Below are positions 44,617 through 54,622 of a DNA stretch of 64,000 bases, piece after piece (the stretch's first letter is position 1; every line of letters begins with the position of its first letter). A program made the position numbers and the translations under genes. The DNA is taken from positions 62,001-126,000 of the forward strand of contig NZ_QXTF01000004.1 of the NCBI RefSeq assembly GCF_003583725.1, written 5' to 3'. A model generated the notes under the pieces. The model was not told the origin of the DNA. It did not search any database and saw only the letters and a list, made by a program, of their open reading frames with translations. Source of the stretch: Sphingomonas edaphi. GTDB lineage: Bacteria; Pseudomonadota; Alphaproteobacteria; Sphingomonadales; Sphingomonadaceae.

Positions 44617-46554
44617 ATGAAAACGACATTAGCTTCTGCATTCTTGCTTACCGTTTCCTCTGTCGCGGTAGCTGCCGCCCCCTCGCCCGTCGTTCCTCGG
44701 CCTGACGCGATGAAAATGGAGGGTGTTCCTCAGGTCCCCCTCGCCCTTGCCGAAGCGACCCGCCCCTATCTCGAGTACAGGACAGCAAGCTTGGCTGGCT
44801 GGAACGCATCTGATCGTTCCATGCTCATCCAGACGCGCTTCGGGAACACGGCTCAGTTGCACGTCGTCAAAAGCGCCGGTGGCGCACGCCAGCAGATCAG
44901 CTTCGAGCAGGAGCCAGCTAACGGGAGCTGGTCACCTAACGGTGATGTTCTCCTCGTGAGCAAGGACGTCGGCGGAAGCGAATTCTACCAGCTGTATACG
45001 CTCAGTAATGGGCGGCTGCGCCTGCTGACTGACGGAAAAAGCCGCAACGAATTCGGGACCTGGAGCAAGGACGGCAGCCTGATCGGCTACTCGTCGACGC
45101 GCCGCAATGGCGCTGACAGCGACCTTTACGTGATGGATCCGCGCGACCCTTCGACCGATCGGCTCATGGCGTCGGTAAAGGGTGGCGGCTGGAACATCGA
45201 AAGCTTCACGCCCGACAAGAAGACCGCCATCGTCCGCCAAGGCATTTCAGCGACGAAGAGCAATCTTTGGCTGGTGGATGTCGCCACTGGCAAGCTCACG
45301 CCGCTGGGAAATCATTCCCGGGATATCGCGTTCGGGACGGTGAAGCTTGCCTCTGATGGTCGGGCATGGACCCTGAGCGATGAGCAGTCTGATACTCTGC
45401 GTCTAGGAACGATAGATCTGTCCTCCGGGAAGTTCGTCGCACGCAGCCCGTCCATGAAATGGGATATCGAAGAATTCGACATCAGCTCAGATGGCCGGAC
45501 ACTTGCCTTCCTCACGAACGAGGCCGGCGTAAGCCGGCTCTACCTGCTGGATACTGCCACAGGCTCTATCCGGCGCGTGGACGCTCTGCCTTCGGGTGTC
45601 GCGTCGAACCTCGAATTTGCTCCCTGGGGCGAGATTGGGCTGACCCTGTCTTCCGCCCGCATTCCGGCCGATGCCTTCGCCATCAATCCAACTACGCTCG
45701 CCGTCACCCGCTGGACGGAAAGCGAAACGGGCGGACTTGATGCCAAGCTAAACGTCGAGCCTGAACTCGTTTCTGCTCGGAGCTTCGACGGAGAGCCAAT
45801 TTCCGGTTTTCTCTATCGCCCCGACCCGGCGAAATTCCCCGGTAAACGGCCGCTGCTTATGTGGATCCACGGCGGCCCGGAAAGCCAGGCGCGCCCTTCC
45901 TTCCTCGGTCGCTACAACTACCTCATGAACGAGCTTGGCATCGCGATGTTTTACCCGAACGTTCGCGGGTCCTCTGGCTACGGAAAGCGGTTCATCAGCC
46001 TCGACAACGGTCCCTTCCTCCGAGAAAACTCGGTCAAGGACATCGGCGCGCTCCTAAGCGTACTAAAGAAAGACGAGAGCATTGACGCTTCGCGTATCGC
46101 CCAGACGGGGCGCTCCTATGGCGGCTATATGTGCTACGCCAGCGCGATCTTTTATCCGGCTGACTTCAAAAGTGCCAACTGCGTCGTCGCCATCTCCGAC
46201 TTCGTGACCTTCCTCAAGAACACGCAAAGCTACCGGCGGGATCTTCGCCGCGTTGAATATGGCGACGAGCGGGACCCCAAGCAGCTGGCTCAGTTCAAGA
46301 AGATCGCTCCCATGGCGCGCATCGGCGAGATCAAGATGCCGCTCTACATCGTCGCAGGTGAGAACGACCCACGTGTTCCTGCATCAGAGGCAAGGCAGGT
46401 GGCAGCTGCGGTGAAGCAAAGCGGCACGCCGGTCTGGGTCTCCATTGCTGCCAACGAGGGCCACCAATGGGGCAAGAAAGAGAATGTTGACTACCAGTTC
46501 TGGACCGACCTGCTCTTCTGGCAGCAAACTTTGCTGGGACAGCCCGCGAATTGA
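44617..46554 (+). CDS. S9 family (prolyl oligopeptidase-type) secreted peptidase
   Basis: A 645-residue serine peptidase. GGGAG lies just before the ATG; the signal peptide ends near SSVAVAAAPS. Residues about 60-370 form a beta-propeller with WSPNGDVLLVSKDVGG and WSKDGSLIGYSSTRRNG blades. The alpha/beta-hydrolase domain has LMWIHGGPESQARPSF, the catalytic serine in QTGRSYGGYMCYAS near residue 505, the Asp in VAGENDPRVPASEA and the His in NEGHQWGKKEN. It probably trims short peptides in the periplasm or outside the cell. It stands alone and converges on pilus operon 2 with a four-base gap. Confidence 0.93.
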   Translation: MKTTLASAFLLTVSSVAVAAAPSPVVPRPDAMKMEGVPQVPLALAEATRPYLEYRTASLAGWNASDRSMLIQTRFGNTAQLHVVKSAGGARQQISFEQEPANGSWSPNGDVLLVSKDVGGSEFYQLYTLSNGRLRLLTDGKSRNEFGTWSKDGSLIGYSSTRRNGADSDLYVMDPRDPSTDRLMASVKGGGWNIESFTPDKKTAIVRQGISATKSNLWLVDVATGKLTPLGNHSRDIAFGTVKLASDGRAWTLSDEQSDTLRLGTIDLSSGKFVARSPSMKWDIEEFDISSDGRTLAFLTNEAGVSRLYLLDTATGSIRRVDALPSGVASNLEFAPWGEIGLTLSSARIPADAFAINPTTLAVTRWTESETGGLDAKLNVEPELVSARSFDGEPISGFLYRPDPAKFPGKRPLLMWIHGGPESQARPSFLGRYNYLMNELGIAMFYPNVRGSSGYGKRFISLDNGPFLRENSVKDIGALLSVLKKDESIDASRIAQTGRSYGGYMCYASAIFYPADFKSANCVVAISDFVTFLKNTQSYRRDLRRVEYGDERDPKQLAQFKKIAPMARIGEIKMPLYIVAGENDPRVPASEARQVAAAVKQSGTPVWVSIAANEGHQWGKKENVDYQFWTDLLFWQQTLLGQPAN

Positions 46555-46558
46555 GAGT

Positions 46559-47245
46559 TTAAAACTGCACCTTCCTCGTGGAGGTGCGGCTCTTCACTGA
46601 CATCTCTACTGGCGCTTTTCGCGCAACCGGTACGCGCCATTCCGCGCCTGCGTAGAGCCGTTTGGCCGGCAGCGTTTCGCATTGCGTGGGAGCGCTGCAC
46701 TGCTTGCCTTCGATGAGCTCGACGCTCTCGTTGCCGTCGTTTTTGACGATCAGGGTCGATCCTTCCCAGCGGCCACTAACCTGCGACTGCGAGTTAGCGG
46801 GCCGGACGAGTGCGAGAACGTCGTAACCGACCAGAACCTTCAGGCCTGACTGGTCCTTGGCAAGTTCGCCGACGACCGGCTTCACCGTCACTCGATAGAC
46901 GCGTTCGCGCTCAAGGCTTTTCCCGAGGGCCGCAATCCTGATGAGCTTATGCTGTCCCGGCTCAAGAATAAGCCGGTTCGGAGATACCAGGAGACCCAGC
47001 TTTTCGGGATTGCTTTCTTCGCGGCGGTGCTCGGCGGCAAGACCTGCGCCGACAATTTCGGCTGGCGTTACGGAGACGAAGGCACGCTCCTCGCCGTTGT
47101 TCCAGATCTCGATGTCCTGTCGATGGGCCGCGCCCGACCCCAGGTCCACGATCAGCTGGCTCAGAACGATCTCTGCTTGCGCTGGTTGAGCTGACATCAA
47201 GGCCGGAACAGCAGCAGCGATCCAGACCCAGCGCTTCTTCATCAT
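46559..47245 (-). CDS. Pilus chaperone of operon 2
   Basis: A 228-residue periplasmic chaperone, start ATG at 47245 (or 47242) overlapping the usher stop. A signal peptide ends near SAQPAQAE. The first domain begins IVLSQLIVDLGSGAAHRQDI and has LLVSPNRLILEPGQHKLIRI near residue 85, the motif of the usher-pathway chaperones. The second domain carries SGRWEGSTLIVKNDGNESVE. It is last in the operon pilin-pilin-usher-chaperone, an order common in CS1/alpha-type systems. It shares no obvious close similarity with the chaperone at 22548-23297 beyond the fold. Confidence 0.85.
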   Translation of the reverse strand: MMKKRWVWIAAAVPALMSAQPAQAEIVLSQLIVDLGSGAAHRQDIEIWNNGEERAFVSVTPAEIVGAGLAAEHRREESNPEKLGLLVSPNRLILEPGQHKLIRIAALGKSLERERVYRVTVKPVVGELAKDQSGLKVLVGYDVLALVRPANSQSQVSGRWEGSTLIVKNDGNESVELIEGKQCSAPTQCETLPAKRLYAGAEWRVPVARKAPVEMSVKSRTSTRKVQF

Positions 47246-49698
47246 CGACACTGAATATCTCCTACCGCCTGATACGCCTCGGCGGTTAACTTTGGCATTG
47301 TGACGCGGCATTGACCGGAACCCTCTGATTGAAGCGTGATATCGTCGCCATCTCGGGTGTCGATTTGGAAATAGCCTTCGTCATTCGATTGTCCCACGCC
47401 GTATTTTCCCTGCAACAGAGCGTTACGAATGGGGCTGCCGTCGCGGTTCAGCAGACGGCCGTAAGTCGTCTGGACAGTCGCGGCATCCCAGTGGAGCTTG
47501 GCGACGGATCCTGGAAACAGGGTAACCCGGCGTGCCGAAGCATCGTAATTCGACGCCGTAGCTCCCGCCTGGCGAATGCGGACATCATAGCGCCGGTACG
47601 GCGTAAGAAAGAGCGCAGTCTTCTCCCCCGCCGCTACCTTCGCGACCGTCGCATCGTTGACTAAAACGTCGAACATTGCGTCTGAATCCTGGGCCGCGAC
47701 GCCTACAAGTACAGCGCTCTCGTTGATGTTCCGGCCACCGACCTCGAAGTCCGTGCCGCCAGCCACAGCGCCCGTGGTGATCGACAGGCCATACTGGGTC
47801 GAGCCCGAGAAATCGTGCAGGAGATCTGCGCGCCCTACGCCATAAGGTGTGTACAGCGATCCCGAGGCCCGGGCAGCCGTGGATTCCACCGTGCGGTCAA
47901 TTCCTGCCCCAAGGGTGTAGCGACCAAGAGCGCTGGCTTCCTCGGACCACTCGGCATCGATCGTGCCGACGGCGCGCGAGCGGGATTGCCCATTCTTAAA
48001 ATCCTGCCAGCGGTTGCCGGCGGCTCCAGTCACGGCAAGGCCTCCACCCGCCACCATGAAGCGAATGCCGACATAAGCAGAGGCCGCATGGCGCGTCTTC
48101 TGTGCGTCGCCTTCGAGGCGCATCTGAAGCCGCTTCTTCTGAAAGAAAAGCCAGTCGAAGCTCGGGCCGATGCTGAATTCGGACTTCGATCGGTCAGTAT
48201 CGTAGAATGACGCAAACAGTCGGAGATTAGCGGCGCCCAGCCTAACGCCTACAGTAGCATTCATCTGCAGATAGTCATTCCCCGGGCGGAAGATTCCGTC
48301 ATCGCCTCCGGCATCGAAGCCAGTGCCATCATAGGATCCCGGGATCAGCGCCCCCTTGCCAGCGCCCCACACCTTACGAAGGTCAAAGCTGAGATGGGCC
48401 GGACCAGTCCCGGTCGTGCTGACCTGGGCAAGGCCTCCAACATCTCCGGACGTCGATACAAGCCCACCCAAGCGAACCCGGGCATGCCGTGTCAGATAGT
48501 ATAGGCCAGCTTCGCCCAGCGCTTTCTTTTGGGTGCCAAGTACGGTCCCGTCGATCCCGAAATTCCTCGACAGCCTCCTCGCCAGCCCAGCCTGGTAATA
48601 GAAGGTATCCGTGACGTGGATCGGCTTGCTGCGCCGGGTTGGCGCCAGCATGCCGGCATATGCCTGGAACACGGTTTGCCCGACCGGAGCAATACGGGCG
48701 TCCTTGATGAAAAAGCGCTGCTCCTCGCGAACCCCTCGCCCCGGCTCACGAATTTTCAGCACGATCGGATAGGATCCCTCGGGTAGCGTCGAAGTATCGA
48801 GTAACTGGTTTCCGGCATCGAGAACCTGCGAACCAATAAGCCGCCCATCGATCAGAACATCGATCTGCGATGATTGCTGCAGGAAAAGTGCAATGGGCGT
48901 CCCAATGAGTTGATCGCGTTCCACTCGGGTATCAAACTGCGTCGCTGCGCCCATGCCCACGATCCGCGTCCGTCCGGTCAAGCCCGTGCCGGGCGCCCAG
49001 AACAATCCGCCGGAATATCGACGGTCAGGGCGATCCATCTCGACCAGCATGTCGTCGACCACGAGGCCGTACTCAGAAGAGTAGCTGTTATTCGTTTTGA
49101 AGCGGCTACTCCCGAGCCCAATCAAGGTTCGGCTCTGCAGGTTGTAGATCGGCTCGCCACCGAAGTTGCCGGAGACTGCTGCTCCAAAGGAGTTGACGAT
49201 ACCGACGCCATTGGACGTTGGTTCGAGATAGGCCGCTTTTGAGGAGCCAGCGGCCCGAAGAAGGCTCTGGTTGACGAAAATGTCCGCGCGGAACTGGTCC
49301 TCGCTGAAGATGACGCCGACGTCCTGGGGATGCAGAATTCCGCAGTTGCGGCTATTCATTTGCGAGCAGGCCACACTGCTGTTCGTGCGAAGGTCCTTTG
49401 CGAAAAAGGGGCTCAACGTATCTGGCTCGGCATAATCCTCGAGCAGCTTGGCCACGGCCACCGGATCCGCAAAACGCAGGTAACCGGGCTGAACATGGGC
49501 TCTGGCCTCTCCAAGCCGACGTCCACCGAAAAACACGTCTACGACGAGGTCGCGTGGTCCCTGGAGCTCCGAGAAACCGTCTGGTGCCGATGCGACAATT
49601 GAATATTCCGCACCTGCTTTTGCAGGCGCAGACGAAAGCGCGGCCAAGGCGACCGCGCACGAGAGGGTGATCCGTCGAGGCATCGCAGCTGCGATCAC
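47242..49698 (-). CDS. Outer-membrane usher of operon 2 (CS1/TcfC-like)
   Basis: An 818-residue usher. A GTG at 49698 overlaps the upstream pilin stop as GTGA, and an ATG at 49683 is the alternative. The signal peptide ends at SAPAKAG. The N-terminal domain has ELQGPRDLVVDVFFGGRRLG and a cysteine pair (SSVACSQMNSRNCG), followed by a barrel. The C-terminus has LFPGSVAKLHWDAATVQTTY then GRLLNRDGSPIRNA and GYFQIDTRDGDD, which matches the C-terminal domain of CS1-pilus ushers (CooC/TcfC). It assembles the pilins encoded upstream. It differs in domain makeup from the usher at 23312-25822. Confidence 0.85.
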   Translation of the reverse strand: MIAAAMPRRITLSCAVALAALSSAPAKAGAEYSIVASAPDGFSELQGPRDLVVDVFFGGRRLGEARAHVQPGYLRFADPVAVAKLLEDYAEPDTLSPFFAKDLRTNSSVACSQMNSRNCGILHPQDVGVIFSEDQFRADIFVNQSLLRAAGSSKAAYLEPTSNGVGIVNSFGAAVSGNFGGEPIYNLQSRTLIGLGSSRFKTNNSYSSEYGLVVDDMLVEMDRPDRRYSGGLFWAPGTGLTGRTRIVGMGAATQFDTRVERDQLIGTPIALFLQQSSQIDVLIDGRLIGSQVLDAGNQLLDTSTLPEGSYPIVLKIREPGRGVREEQRFFIKDARIAPVGQTVFQAYAGMLAPTRRSKPIHVTDTFYYQAGLARRLSRNFGIDGTVLGTQKKALGEAGLYYLTRHARVRLGGLVSTSGDVGGLAQVSTTGTGPAHLSFDLRKVWGAGKGALIPGSYDGTGFDAGGDDGIFRPGNDYLQMNATVGVRLGAANLRLFASFYDTDRSKSEFSIGPSFDWLFFQKKRLQMRLEGDAQKTRHAASAYVGIRFMVAGGGLAVTGAAGNRWQDFKNGQSRSRAVGTIDAEWSEEASALGRYTLGAGIDRTVESTAARASGSLYTPYGVGRADLLHDFSGSTQYGLSITTGAVAGGTDFEVGGRNINESAVLVGVAAQDSDAMFDVLVNDATVAKVAAGEKTALFLTPYRRYDVRIRQAGATASNYDASARRVTLFPGSVAKLHWDAATVQTTYGRLLNRDGSPIRNALLQGKYGVGQSNDEGYFQIDTRDGDDITLQSEGSGQCRVTMPKLTAEAYQAVGDIQCR

Positions 49699-50240
49699 TC
49701 GGGCGCCACGATCAGGGTCAGCGTGCCGCTGTAAGAGCCCGCAGTAGCGCTCGACAGCGAGGCGCTGGGCAGCACAACGATGAGACTGGCGGTCGTTGGC
49801 GGGCCATTACCGCACGTTTGGTTCTGAGCGTTCGTAACCTGATTGGTTATCGGCGTTCCAGCGCTCAGCAGGGTTCCGTTGGTCTGACCAGGCTGGCTGT
49901 TCCAGCGTACTTGGTACGGGAGTTGCCACGAGCCATTCATTAAGGAGAACGAGCCTCCCGGACCGGAACCGGTCGCAGTGATGCTGTAATCACTGCCGCT
50001 TCCGTTTGCCCACACGCAAACGCTTTGGCTATTAATCGCATCCGCCGCCAGATTGTTGATGGTGCCGAAGTTAACGTCGGTAAGGTTAGTAATGCGTACG
50101 CGTTGCGCTGATGCCATGGTTCCGCTGGCTAGGAGCACAGCCCCCAGTGCTACTTTGGCAATCCGATACACGCCCCGCTCGCCGCTGAAGCGAAGAGGGA
50201 CACGCGATGGCCGTGCCTTGCAAAGAAGACGATCGAACAC
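49695..50240 (-). CDS. Pilin subunit of operon 2
   Basis: A 181-residue exported pilin. The GTG at 50240 has AAGGGA six bases upstream and follows the first pilin's stop by 18 bases; it implies a long n-region before the hydrophobic VALGAVLLASGTMASAQ. A GTG at 50171 would shorten it. The mature part begins VRITNLTDVNFGTINNLAAD and has two cysteines (SVCVWANG and QTCGNGP), ending YSGTLTLIVAPE. Start, cysteines and end parallel the preceding pilin, so the two are paralogues. The fold recalls spore-coat-protein-U-like pilins. Confidence 0.78.
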   Translation of the reverse strand: MFDRLLCKARPSRVPLRFSGERGVYRIAKVALGAVLLASGTMASAQRVRITNLTDVNFGTINNLAADAINSQSVCVWANGSGSDYSITATGSGPGGSFSLMNGSWQLPYQVRWNSQPGQTNGTLLSAGTPITNQVTNAQNQTCGNGPPTTASLIVVLPSASLSSATAGSYSGTLTLIVAPE

Positions 50241-50258
50241 CCGCGTGTCCCTTTTCCA

Positions 50259-50804
50259 TTATTCCGGGGCGACCAGCAGGGTCAGCGTTCCGGAATAGTT
50301 GGTCGACGCTGTCATCGCCTGGAGGTCAGGGGCGCCAATACGAACGATCAGGCTCGCAGTGTCAGCCGGCCCGGGGGCGCAATTCGCGTTAGTGGCACTG
50401 GACGTCAGACCAGTAAGGGCAATCGTCGTTGCAAGAGCCGAACCGGATGTTTGCCCGGAGGTGCTGGCCCACTCGACTGAGTAAGGAACGACTGGCAGCG
50501 CACCGCTTGCAAGGGTGAAAGCACTGCCCGCCCCACTGCCCGTTGCCGTCAGGCGGTAACCGCGCGTGGCCGTGTTACTCCAGACGCAGACATTCTGCGC
50601 ATTGACCGCATCGACCGAAGGGTCGGAACCAGTCAGGTCGATGTCGGTAAGATTGGAGATGCGCACGCGAGGCGGAACGGACGCATTGATCGTCACGCTC
50701 CCTTGCGAGCTCGCCCCCATAGTTCCTTGCGTCGACGCCTGCGCTACTCCGGACGAACCCATGAGCAGAGCGGCAATCACGCACCTTTTAACGGTCGCCG
50801 GCAT
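50259..50804 (-). CDS. Pilin subunit of operon 2, first gene
   Basis: A 181-residue exported pilin, ATG at 50804 after GAGGAA. The signal peptide ends near SSGVAQAS. The mature sequence has PRVRISNLTDIDLTGSDPSV near residue 45, two cysteines (NVCVWSNT and ANCAPGPA), and the terminal NYSGTLTLLVAPE. It is paralogous to the pilin downstream and is probably the major or tip-proximal subunit of the fibre assembled by the adjacent usher. As first gene it faces a 231-base gap that must hold the operon promoter. Confidence 0.78.
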   Translation of the reverse strand: MPATVKRCVIAALLMGSSGVAQASTQGTMGASSQGSVTINASVPPRVRISNLTDIDLTGSDPSVDAVNAQNVCVWSNTATRGYRLTATGSGAGSAFTLASGALPVVPYSVEWASTSGQTSGSALATTIALTGLTSSATNANCAPGPADTASLIVRIGAPDLQAMTASTNYSGTLTLLVAPE

Positions 50805-50887
50805 GTGAAAATTCCTCTTCCTTGCGAAAAGGTCCAAAATGGACGAAACCGGGTTAAGCGAAGGCGGTTAAATTTCCGTCAACAGAC

Positions 50888-50907
50888 CTCGGTGGGACCG
50901 AGTTTTT
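50888..50907 (+). terminator. Terminator-like hairpin in the gap upstream of pilus operon 2
   Basis: CTCGGT (50888-50893), loop GGG, ACCGAG (50897-50902), followed on the plus strand by five T residues. There is no plus-strand gene directly upstream for it to end; on the minus strand it falls in the pilin mRNA leader, about 85 bases before the ATG. It may block antisense transcription or act in the leader. Confidence 0.4.
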
Positions 50908-51035
50908 AAAATGCGTTAACGTCGCGTTTTCCATGGTGATCGGAAGAGAAACGTCCGGAACGGATAGTTAGTTAATTCCGGCCTCACGCTAGCCGCTCAC
51001 TTCTGTTCGTTGAATCAGGCGGAGGGGAAGCGGCG

Positions 51036-51446
51036 ATGCTAGACCGCAAACGGCAAATCATCGGCCAGGTTGCCTTAGCGGTTACCATCGCTACCGTGCC
51101 GCTGGCACATGCTGACGCGAGGCAGACCGACCAAAACGTTGATGGCCTTGGCCCAACGTCATCGCAACAGGCGCGAATAACGCTCTCAGTAGCGCCGATC
51201 TTCAAACCACGCCTTCATGACAAGGAAGTTGGCAAAGCAAGCAACATCCTGTGCCTAAGCTCGAACGTCGACGCGCGAACCTTTGACCTGCTGATTGCGA
51301 CATCAGCGACAGCGGGGCACGCGCAGGTGGCTACAGCAGGCACCGTGTCGATCGATGGATCCGCAGCTTGCGTGAGCTTGGCCGATCTACCCCGCTCAAG
51401 CTCGGGCAATCTAACCCATCAAACGATCATAGTTTCGCCTCGCTAA
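51036..51446 (+). CDS. Exported two-cysteine protein next to pilus operon 2
   Basis: A 136-residue secreted protein with GGAGGGG before the ATG and a signal peptide ending near VPLAHADAR. Two cysteines (NILCLSSN and SAACVSLA) and a beta-rich, pilin-sized mature part (ITLSVAPIFKPRLH, TIIVSPR at the end) recall pilin or coat-protein domains. It is divergent from pilus operon 2. Size, cysteine count and orphan position resemble the protein at 26691-27104 beside operon 1. The function is inferred from context; I cannot name the family. Confidence 0.6.
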   Translation: MLDRKRQIIGQVALAVTIATVPLAHADARQTDQNVDGLGPTSSQQARITLSVAPIFKPRLHDKEVGKASNILCLSSNVDARTFDLLIATSATAGHAQVATAGTVSIDGSAACVSLADLPRSSSGNLTHQTIIVSPR

Positions 51447-51465
51447 TCGATGCGTACAAAGTACG

Positions 51466-51873
51466 TCAGGACAGCCCGGGCGTTAGCAAGGTGAACTTCG
51501 GGATCTGGACGTCGAGAAGTGCACCAGTTCCATCGACTAGGCGATAGCTCCCACTCATAGTGCCAGTCGGCGTGTCCAATGGGCAGCCAGAGACGTAGTC
51601 ATAGCTCTCTCCGGGCAGGATGACGGGCATATCGCCTACGACGCCTTGACCACGGACCTCGTGGGCGTTCCCCCGTCCGTCCAGTATACGCCAATGCCGC
51701 TCGAGCAGTTGCACGACCGCACTGCCATCGTTTTCAATGCGAACATGGTAAGACCAAAACCACCTGCCCTGCTCCGGCGACGATTGTTCGGCCAGATAAC
51801 TGACCGCAACTCTCACGGTGATGTCGCCAGTAACGGCGGAATAAGGGAAAAGTAGTGAGAGCGCTTCGGCCAT
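51466..51873 (-). CDS. apaG: ApaG protein
   Basis: A 135-residue cytoplasmic protein of the ApaG family (fibronectin-III-like fold), linked with Co/Mg resistance in enterobacteria; the molecular role is unsettled. The ATG at 51873 gives ITVRVAVSYLAEQSSPEQGR, then WSYHVRIENDGSAVVQLLER and the family signature HEVRGQGVVGDMPVILPGES, followed by YDYVSGCPLDTPTGTMSGSY. A TTG at 51921 overlapping the recO stop is possible but gives an N-terminal extension not found in the family. It is last in the run uvrC-recO-apaG. Confidence 0.93.
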   Translation of the reverse strand: MAEALSLLFPYSAVTGDITVRVAVSYLAEQSSPEQGRWFWSYHVRIENDGSAVVQLLERHWRILDGRGNAHEVRGQGVVGDMPVILPGESYDYVSGCPLDTPTGTMSGSYRLVDGTGALLDVQIPKFTLLTPGLS

Positions 51874-51917
51874 GGTTAACGCTTTGCGTGAAATCCCGGC
51901 GTGCGCAAGAGAGCGCC

Positions 51918-52652
51918 TCAATTGCCGGCGGCGCGTTTCATCCGGTCGACAAGCCGGGCGCGCGCCTCAGCGACCGTGACAGCGCGGTCTGTAATCACGT
52001 CCCGGAGAAGGAAATGCCCCGTGAGAGCCATGCCCTCCAGAATATCATGCCATGACGCCATCCCCCCCTCGAGGATGAAGCGAGGCATGGGGAGCAACTT
52101 GCCGGCATAGGGCGCGGCTTCGGCTCGAGAGACTGCCCTGCCCGACCTTGGACTGACTGCAACCAGGTCATCTGCATCGCCGGTTACAGCGCAACGAGCG
52201 ATATCGAGGCCAAAACCAAGTTCCGCGAGGAGGAGAAGTTCGTACCTCACCATTGCAGCTCCCCAACCGCTGGCTGATGGCGCGGCTTCGATGGCAGCGA
52301 GCAATCCTTCCAGTGCCTGAAAAATTCGAGGGTATGCCTGTCCCTCGGGAAGACCTGTTGCCGTAAGAGCGCAGGCCCAGTCGATAGCCGCGGCGGCGAG
52401 AGGCTCCTGGAGCAAGGGCGCTCGGCTGTGACTCAATTCTACGCTCGCCTGCGCGAGCTGCGCCTCCGTCCTGGATGAGAGCTCAGCGACAACCTGATTG
52501 CCGGCCAGGAGCACCGGTCGGAGATTGCGTCCCCTCGCTCCACGCACATAGCCTGCCTGTAGCCCCATCTCGGGCGTCATCATCCTGACAATCGCTCCAT
52601 GTTCGCCGTGCGGGCGGAGCGCCAGGATGATGCCATTCGTCGTCGTTCGCAT
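51918..52652 (-). CDS. recO: DNA repair protein RecO
   Basis: A 244-residue protein that, with RecF/RecR, loads RecA on SSB-coated DNA in gap repair. The N-terminal OB-fold region reads [20 protein letters not shown] then [19 protein letters not shown]; the helical C-terminal part has [20 protein letters not shown], with a single Cys where the zinc-binding set of other RecO proteins would be. Length is normal for alphaproteobacteria. Its ATG shares a base with the uvrC stop (TAATG), so it is coupled to uvrC. Confidence 0.92.
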   Translation of the reverse strand: MRTTTNGIILALRPHGEHGAIVRMMTPEMGLQAGYVRGARGRNLRPVLLAGNQVVAELSSRTEAQLAQASVELSHSRAPLLQEPLAAAAIDWACALTATGLPEGQAYPRIFQALEGLLAAIEAAPSASGWGAAMVRYELLLLAELGFGLDIARCAVTGDADDLVAVSPRSGRAVSRAEAAPYAGKLLPMPRFILEGGMASWHDILEGMALTGHFLLRDVITDRAVTVAEARARLVDRMKRAAGN

Positions 52653-54589
52653 TAACCCCTTGGATGGAAATAATCGTGGATCTGGCGCGCCATCGCCTTG
52701 CTGATGCCTGGCGCCCGCTCAAGATCTTCGAGAGCCGCGCCCTTGACGGCTCGCGCCGTGCCAAAATGCATCAGCAGCGCACGCTTCCTGTTGGGTCCAA
52801 TACCCGGAACCTCGTCCAGTGTCGAAGTGGTAAGGCTTTTCGCCCGCTTGGCGCGATGAGTACCGATTGCAAAGCGATGCGCCTCGTCGCGAAGCCGCTG
52901 CAGATAGAAGAGCAGCGGCGCATTGGGGAGAAACGTCACTTCTCGACCACCCGGAAGATGGAAGACTTCCCGCCCCGCATTGCGATCCGGCCCCTTGGCG
53001 ACGCCGACGACGGGCACATCCTGGATACCGGCATTCTCAAGGATTTCCCCGACCGCCGAAAGCTGTCCCTTCCCGCCATCAATCAGCAACAGGTCCGGCC
53101 ACTCACCACTCGAACGGTCCGGATCCTCCTTCTCAAGCCGGGCAAACCGCCTCTCCAGCACCTCTCGCATCATGCCGAAGTCGTCGCCCGGCGTGATCCC
53201 TGACTTGATGTTGAACTTGCGATAGCTGTTTTTACGGAAACCCTCCGGCCCCGCGACAATCATCGCACCGGTCGCGTTGGTCCCCATGATGTGGCTATTG
53301 TCATAGACTTCGATCCGCTTCGGGACGTCGGGCAGTTCGAACACTTCGGCCAGTTCCCGAAGCAGCTTTGCCTGCGTCGTTGACTCCGCCAGCCGTCGAT
53401 CGAGCGCTTCCTCGGCGTTGCGACGCGCCTGCTCGACCAGCTTCCGCCGGTCGCCGCGCTGCGGGCGCTGGAGCTCAACTCTGCGCTCGGCTCGCTCCGA
53501 AAGCGCCTCAGATACCAACTCGGCTTCAGGTAGTTCGCGGTCTAGCAGGATCCGTCTTGGCGGCGGCACGTCTTCGTAAAACTGCATGAGAAAGCCAGTC
53601 AGCACTTCGGCTTCCGGGACATCAGTCGTATGCGCCGGGAAGAAGCTGCGGTGTCCCCAATTCTGGCCGCCTCGAATGAAAAAGGCCTGTATGCACATCT
53701 GGCCGGCCTTGCAGGCCAGCGCGAATATGTCGCCGTCCCCCAAACCTTCGGCGTGAACCGTCTGGCTTCCTTGGATGTACGTAAGCGCTCGCAGGCGATC
53801 CCGATACACAGCGGCTAACTCGAAATCCTGCTTTTCGGCAGCCTCGGCCATCTGCTTTCCGAGGCGCGCCTGCACTCCGGTAGACTTCCCCGCGAGGAAC
53901 AGCTTGGCGTCCTCCACGAGCTCACCATAATCTTCTTCGTTGATGCGCCCGACGCAGGGCGCCGAGCAGCGGCGAATTTGATAAAGCAGACAAGGCCGGT
54001 CCCGGTTTGCGAAAAAGCTGTCAGAGCAACTTCTCAGCAAGAACAACTTTTGCAGGGCATTTAGAGTGCTGGTGACCGAACCTGCACTGGCAAACGGCCC
54101 GTAATATTGCCCCTTCGTCCGTCTCGCGCCACGATGCTTTCGCACCTGCGGGAAAGCATGATCCTCACGCAGGAGAATGAACGGAAAGCTCTTATCATCG
54201 CGAAGCAGCACATTGTACGGCGGGCGAAACCTTTTGATGAGCTGCGCTTCTAGCAGCAGCGCTTCTGCTTCAGTCCTCGTCGTAACGATGGTCATCGATC
54301 GCGTCTGACTGACCATTCTCTGCAGGCGCTTCGGCAGCTTGGTGACCTGGGTATAGTTGGTCACCCGGTTCTTAAGTGCCCTCGCCTTGCCAACGTAGAG
54401 CACGTCACCCTTGGCATCCTGCATCCGATATACGCCCGGACGAACCGGCAGCGTTTTGAGGACGTTTCTGATCGCTTTGACGCCAGCTTCCAGATCAGGC
54501 ACGTCGGAGCCGCGCACGGCAACGGTTGCGGCGTCTTCATTGAACCGCTCTTGGGAGCGGGGATGGTCTGGACGATCGGCCTTACTCAC
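52652..54589 (-). CDS. uvrC: Excinuclease ABC subunit C
   Basis: A 645-residue nuclease making both incisions in nucleotide excision repair with UvrA/UvrB. The GTG start at 54589 gives an N-terminal extension of about 50 residues before the GIY-YIG domain ([20 protein letters not shown]). A UVR motif ([20 protein letters not shown]), the RNase-H-like nuclease with [14 protein letters not shown], and the terminal helix-hairpin-helix pair ([33 protein letters not shown]) follow. Four cysteines around [17 protein letters not shown] fit the iron-sulfur site of UvrC. It is first in the uvrC-recO-apaG run. Confidence 0.97.
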   Translation of the reverse strand: MSKADRPDHPRSQERFNEDAATVAVRGSDVPDLEAGVKAIRNVLKTLPVRPGVYRMQDAKGDVLYVGKARALKNRVTNYTQVTKLPKRLQRMVSQTRSMTIVTTRTEAEALLLEAQLIKRFRPPYNVLLRDDKSFPFILLREDHAFPQVRKHRGARRTKGQYYGPFASAGSVTSTLNALQKLFLLRSCSDSFFANRDRPCLLYQIRRCSAPCVGRINEEDYGELVEDAKLFLAGKSTGVQARLGKQMAEAAEKQDFELAAVYRDRLRALTYIQGSQTVHAEGLGDGDIFALACKAGQMCIQAFFIRGGQNWGHRSFFPAHTTDVPEAEVLTGFLMQFYEDVPPPRRILLDRELPEAELVSEALSERAERRVELQRPQRGDRRKLVEQARRNAEEALDRRLAESTTQAKLLRELAEVFELPDVPKRIEVYDNSHIMGTNATGAMIVAGPEGFRKNSYRKFNIKSGITPGDDFGMMREVLERRFARLEKEDPDRSSGEWPDLLLIDGGKGQLSAVGEILENAGIQDVPVVGVAKGPDRNAGREVFHLPGGREVTFLPNAPLLFYLQRLRDEAHRFAIGTHRAKRAKSLTTSTLDEVPGIGPNRKRALLMHFGTARAVKGAALEDLERAPGISKAMARQIHDYFHPRG

Positions 54590-54622
54590 GAAAGCCGACT
54601 TAAGGCGTCGATCCGCTACGCG

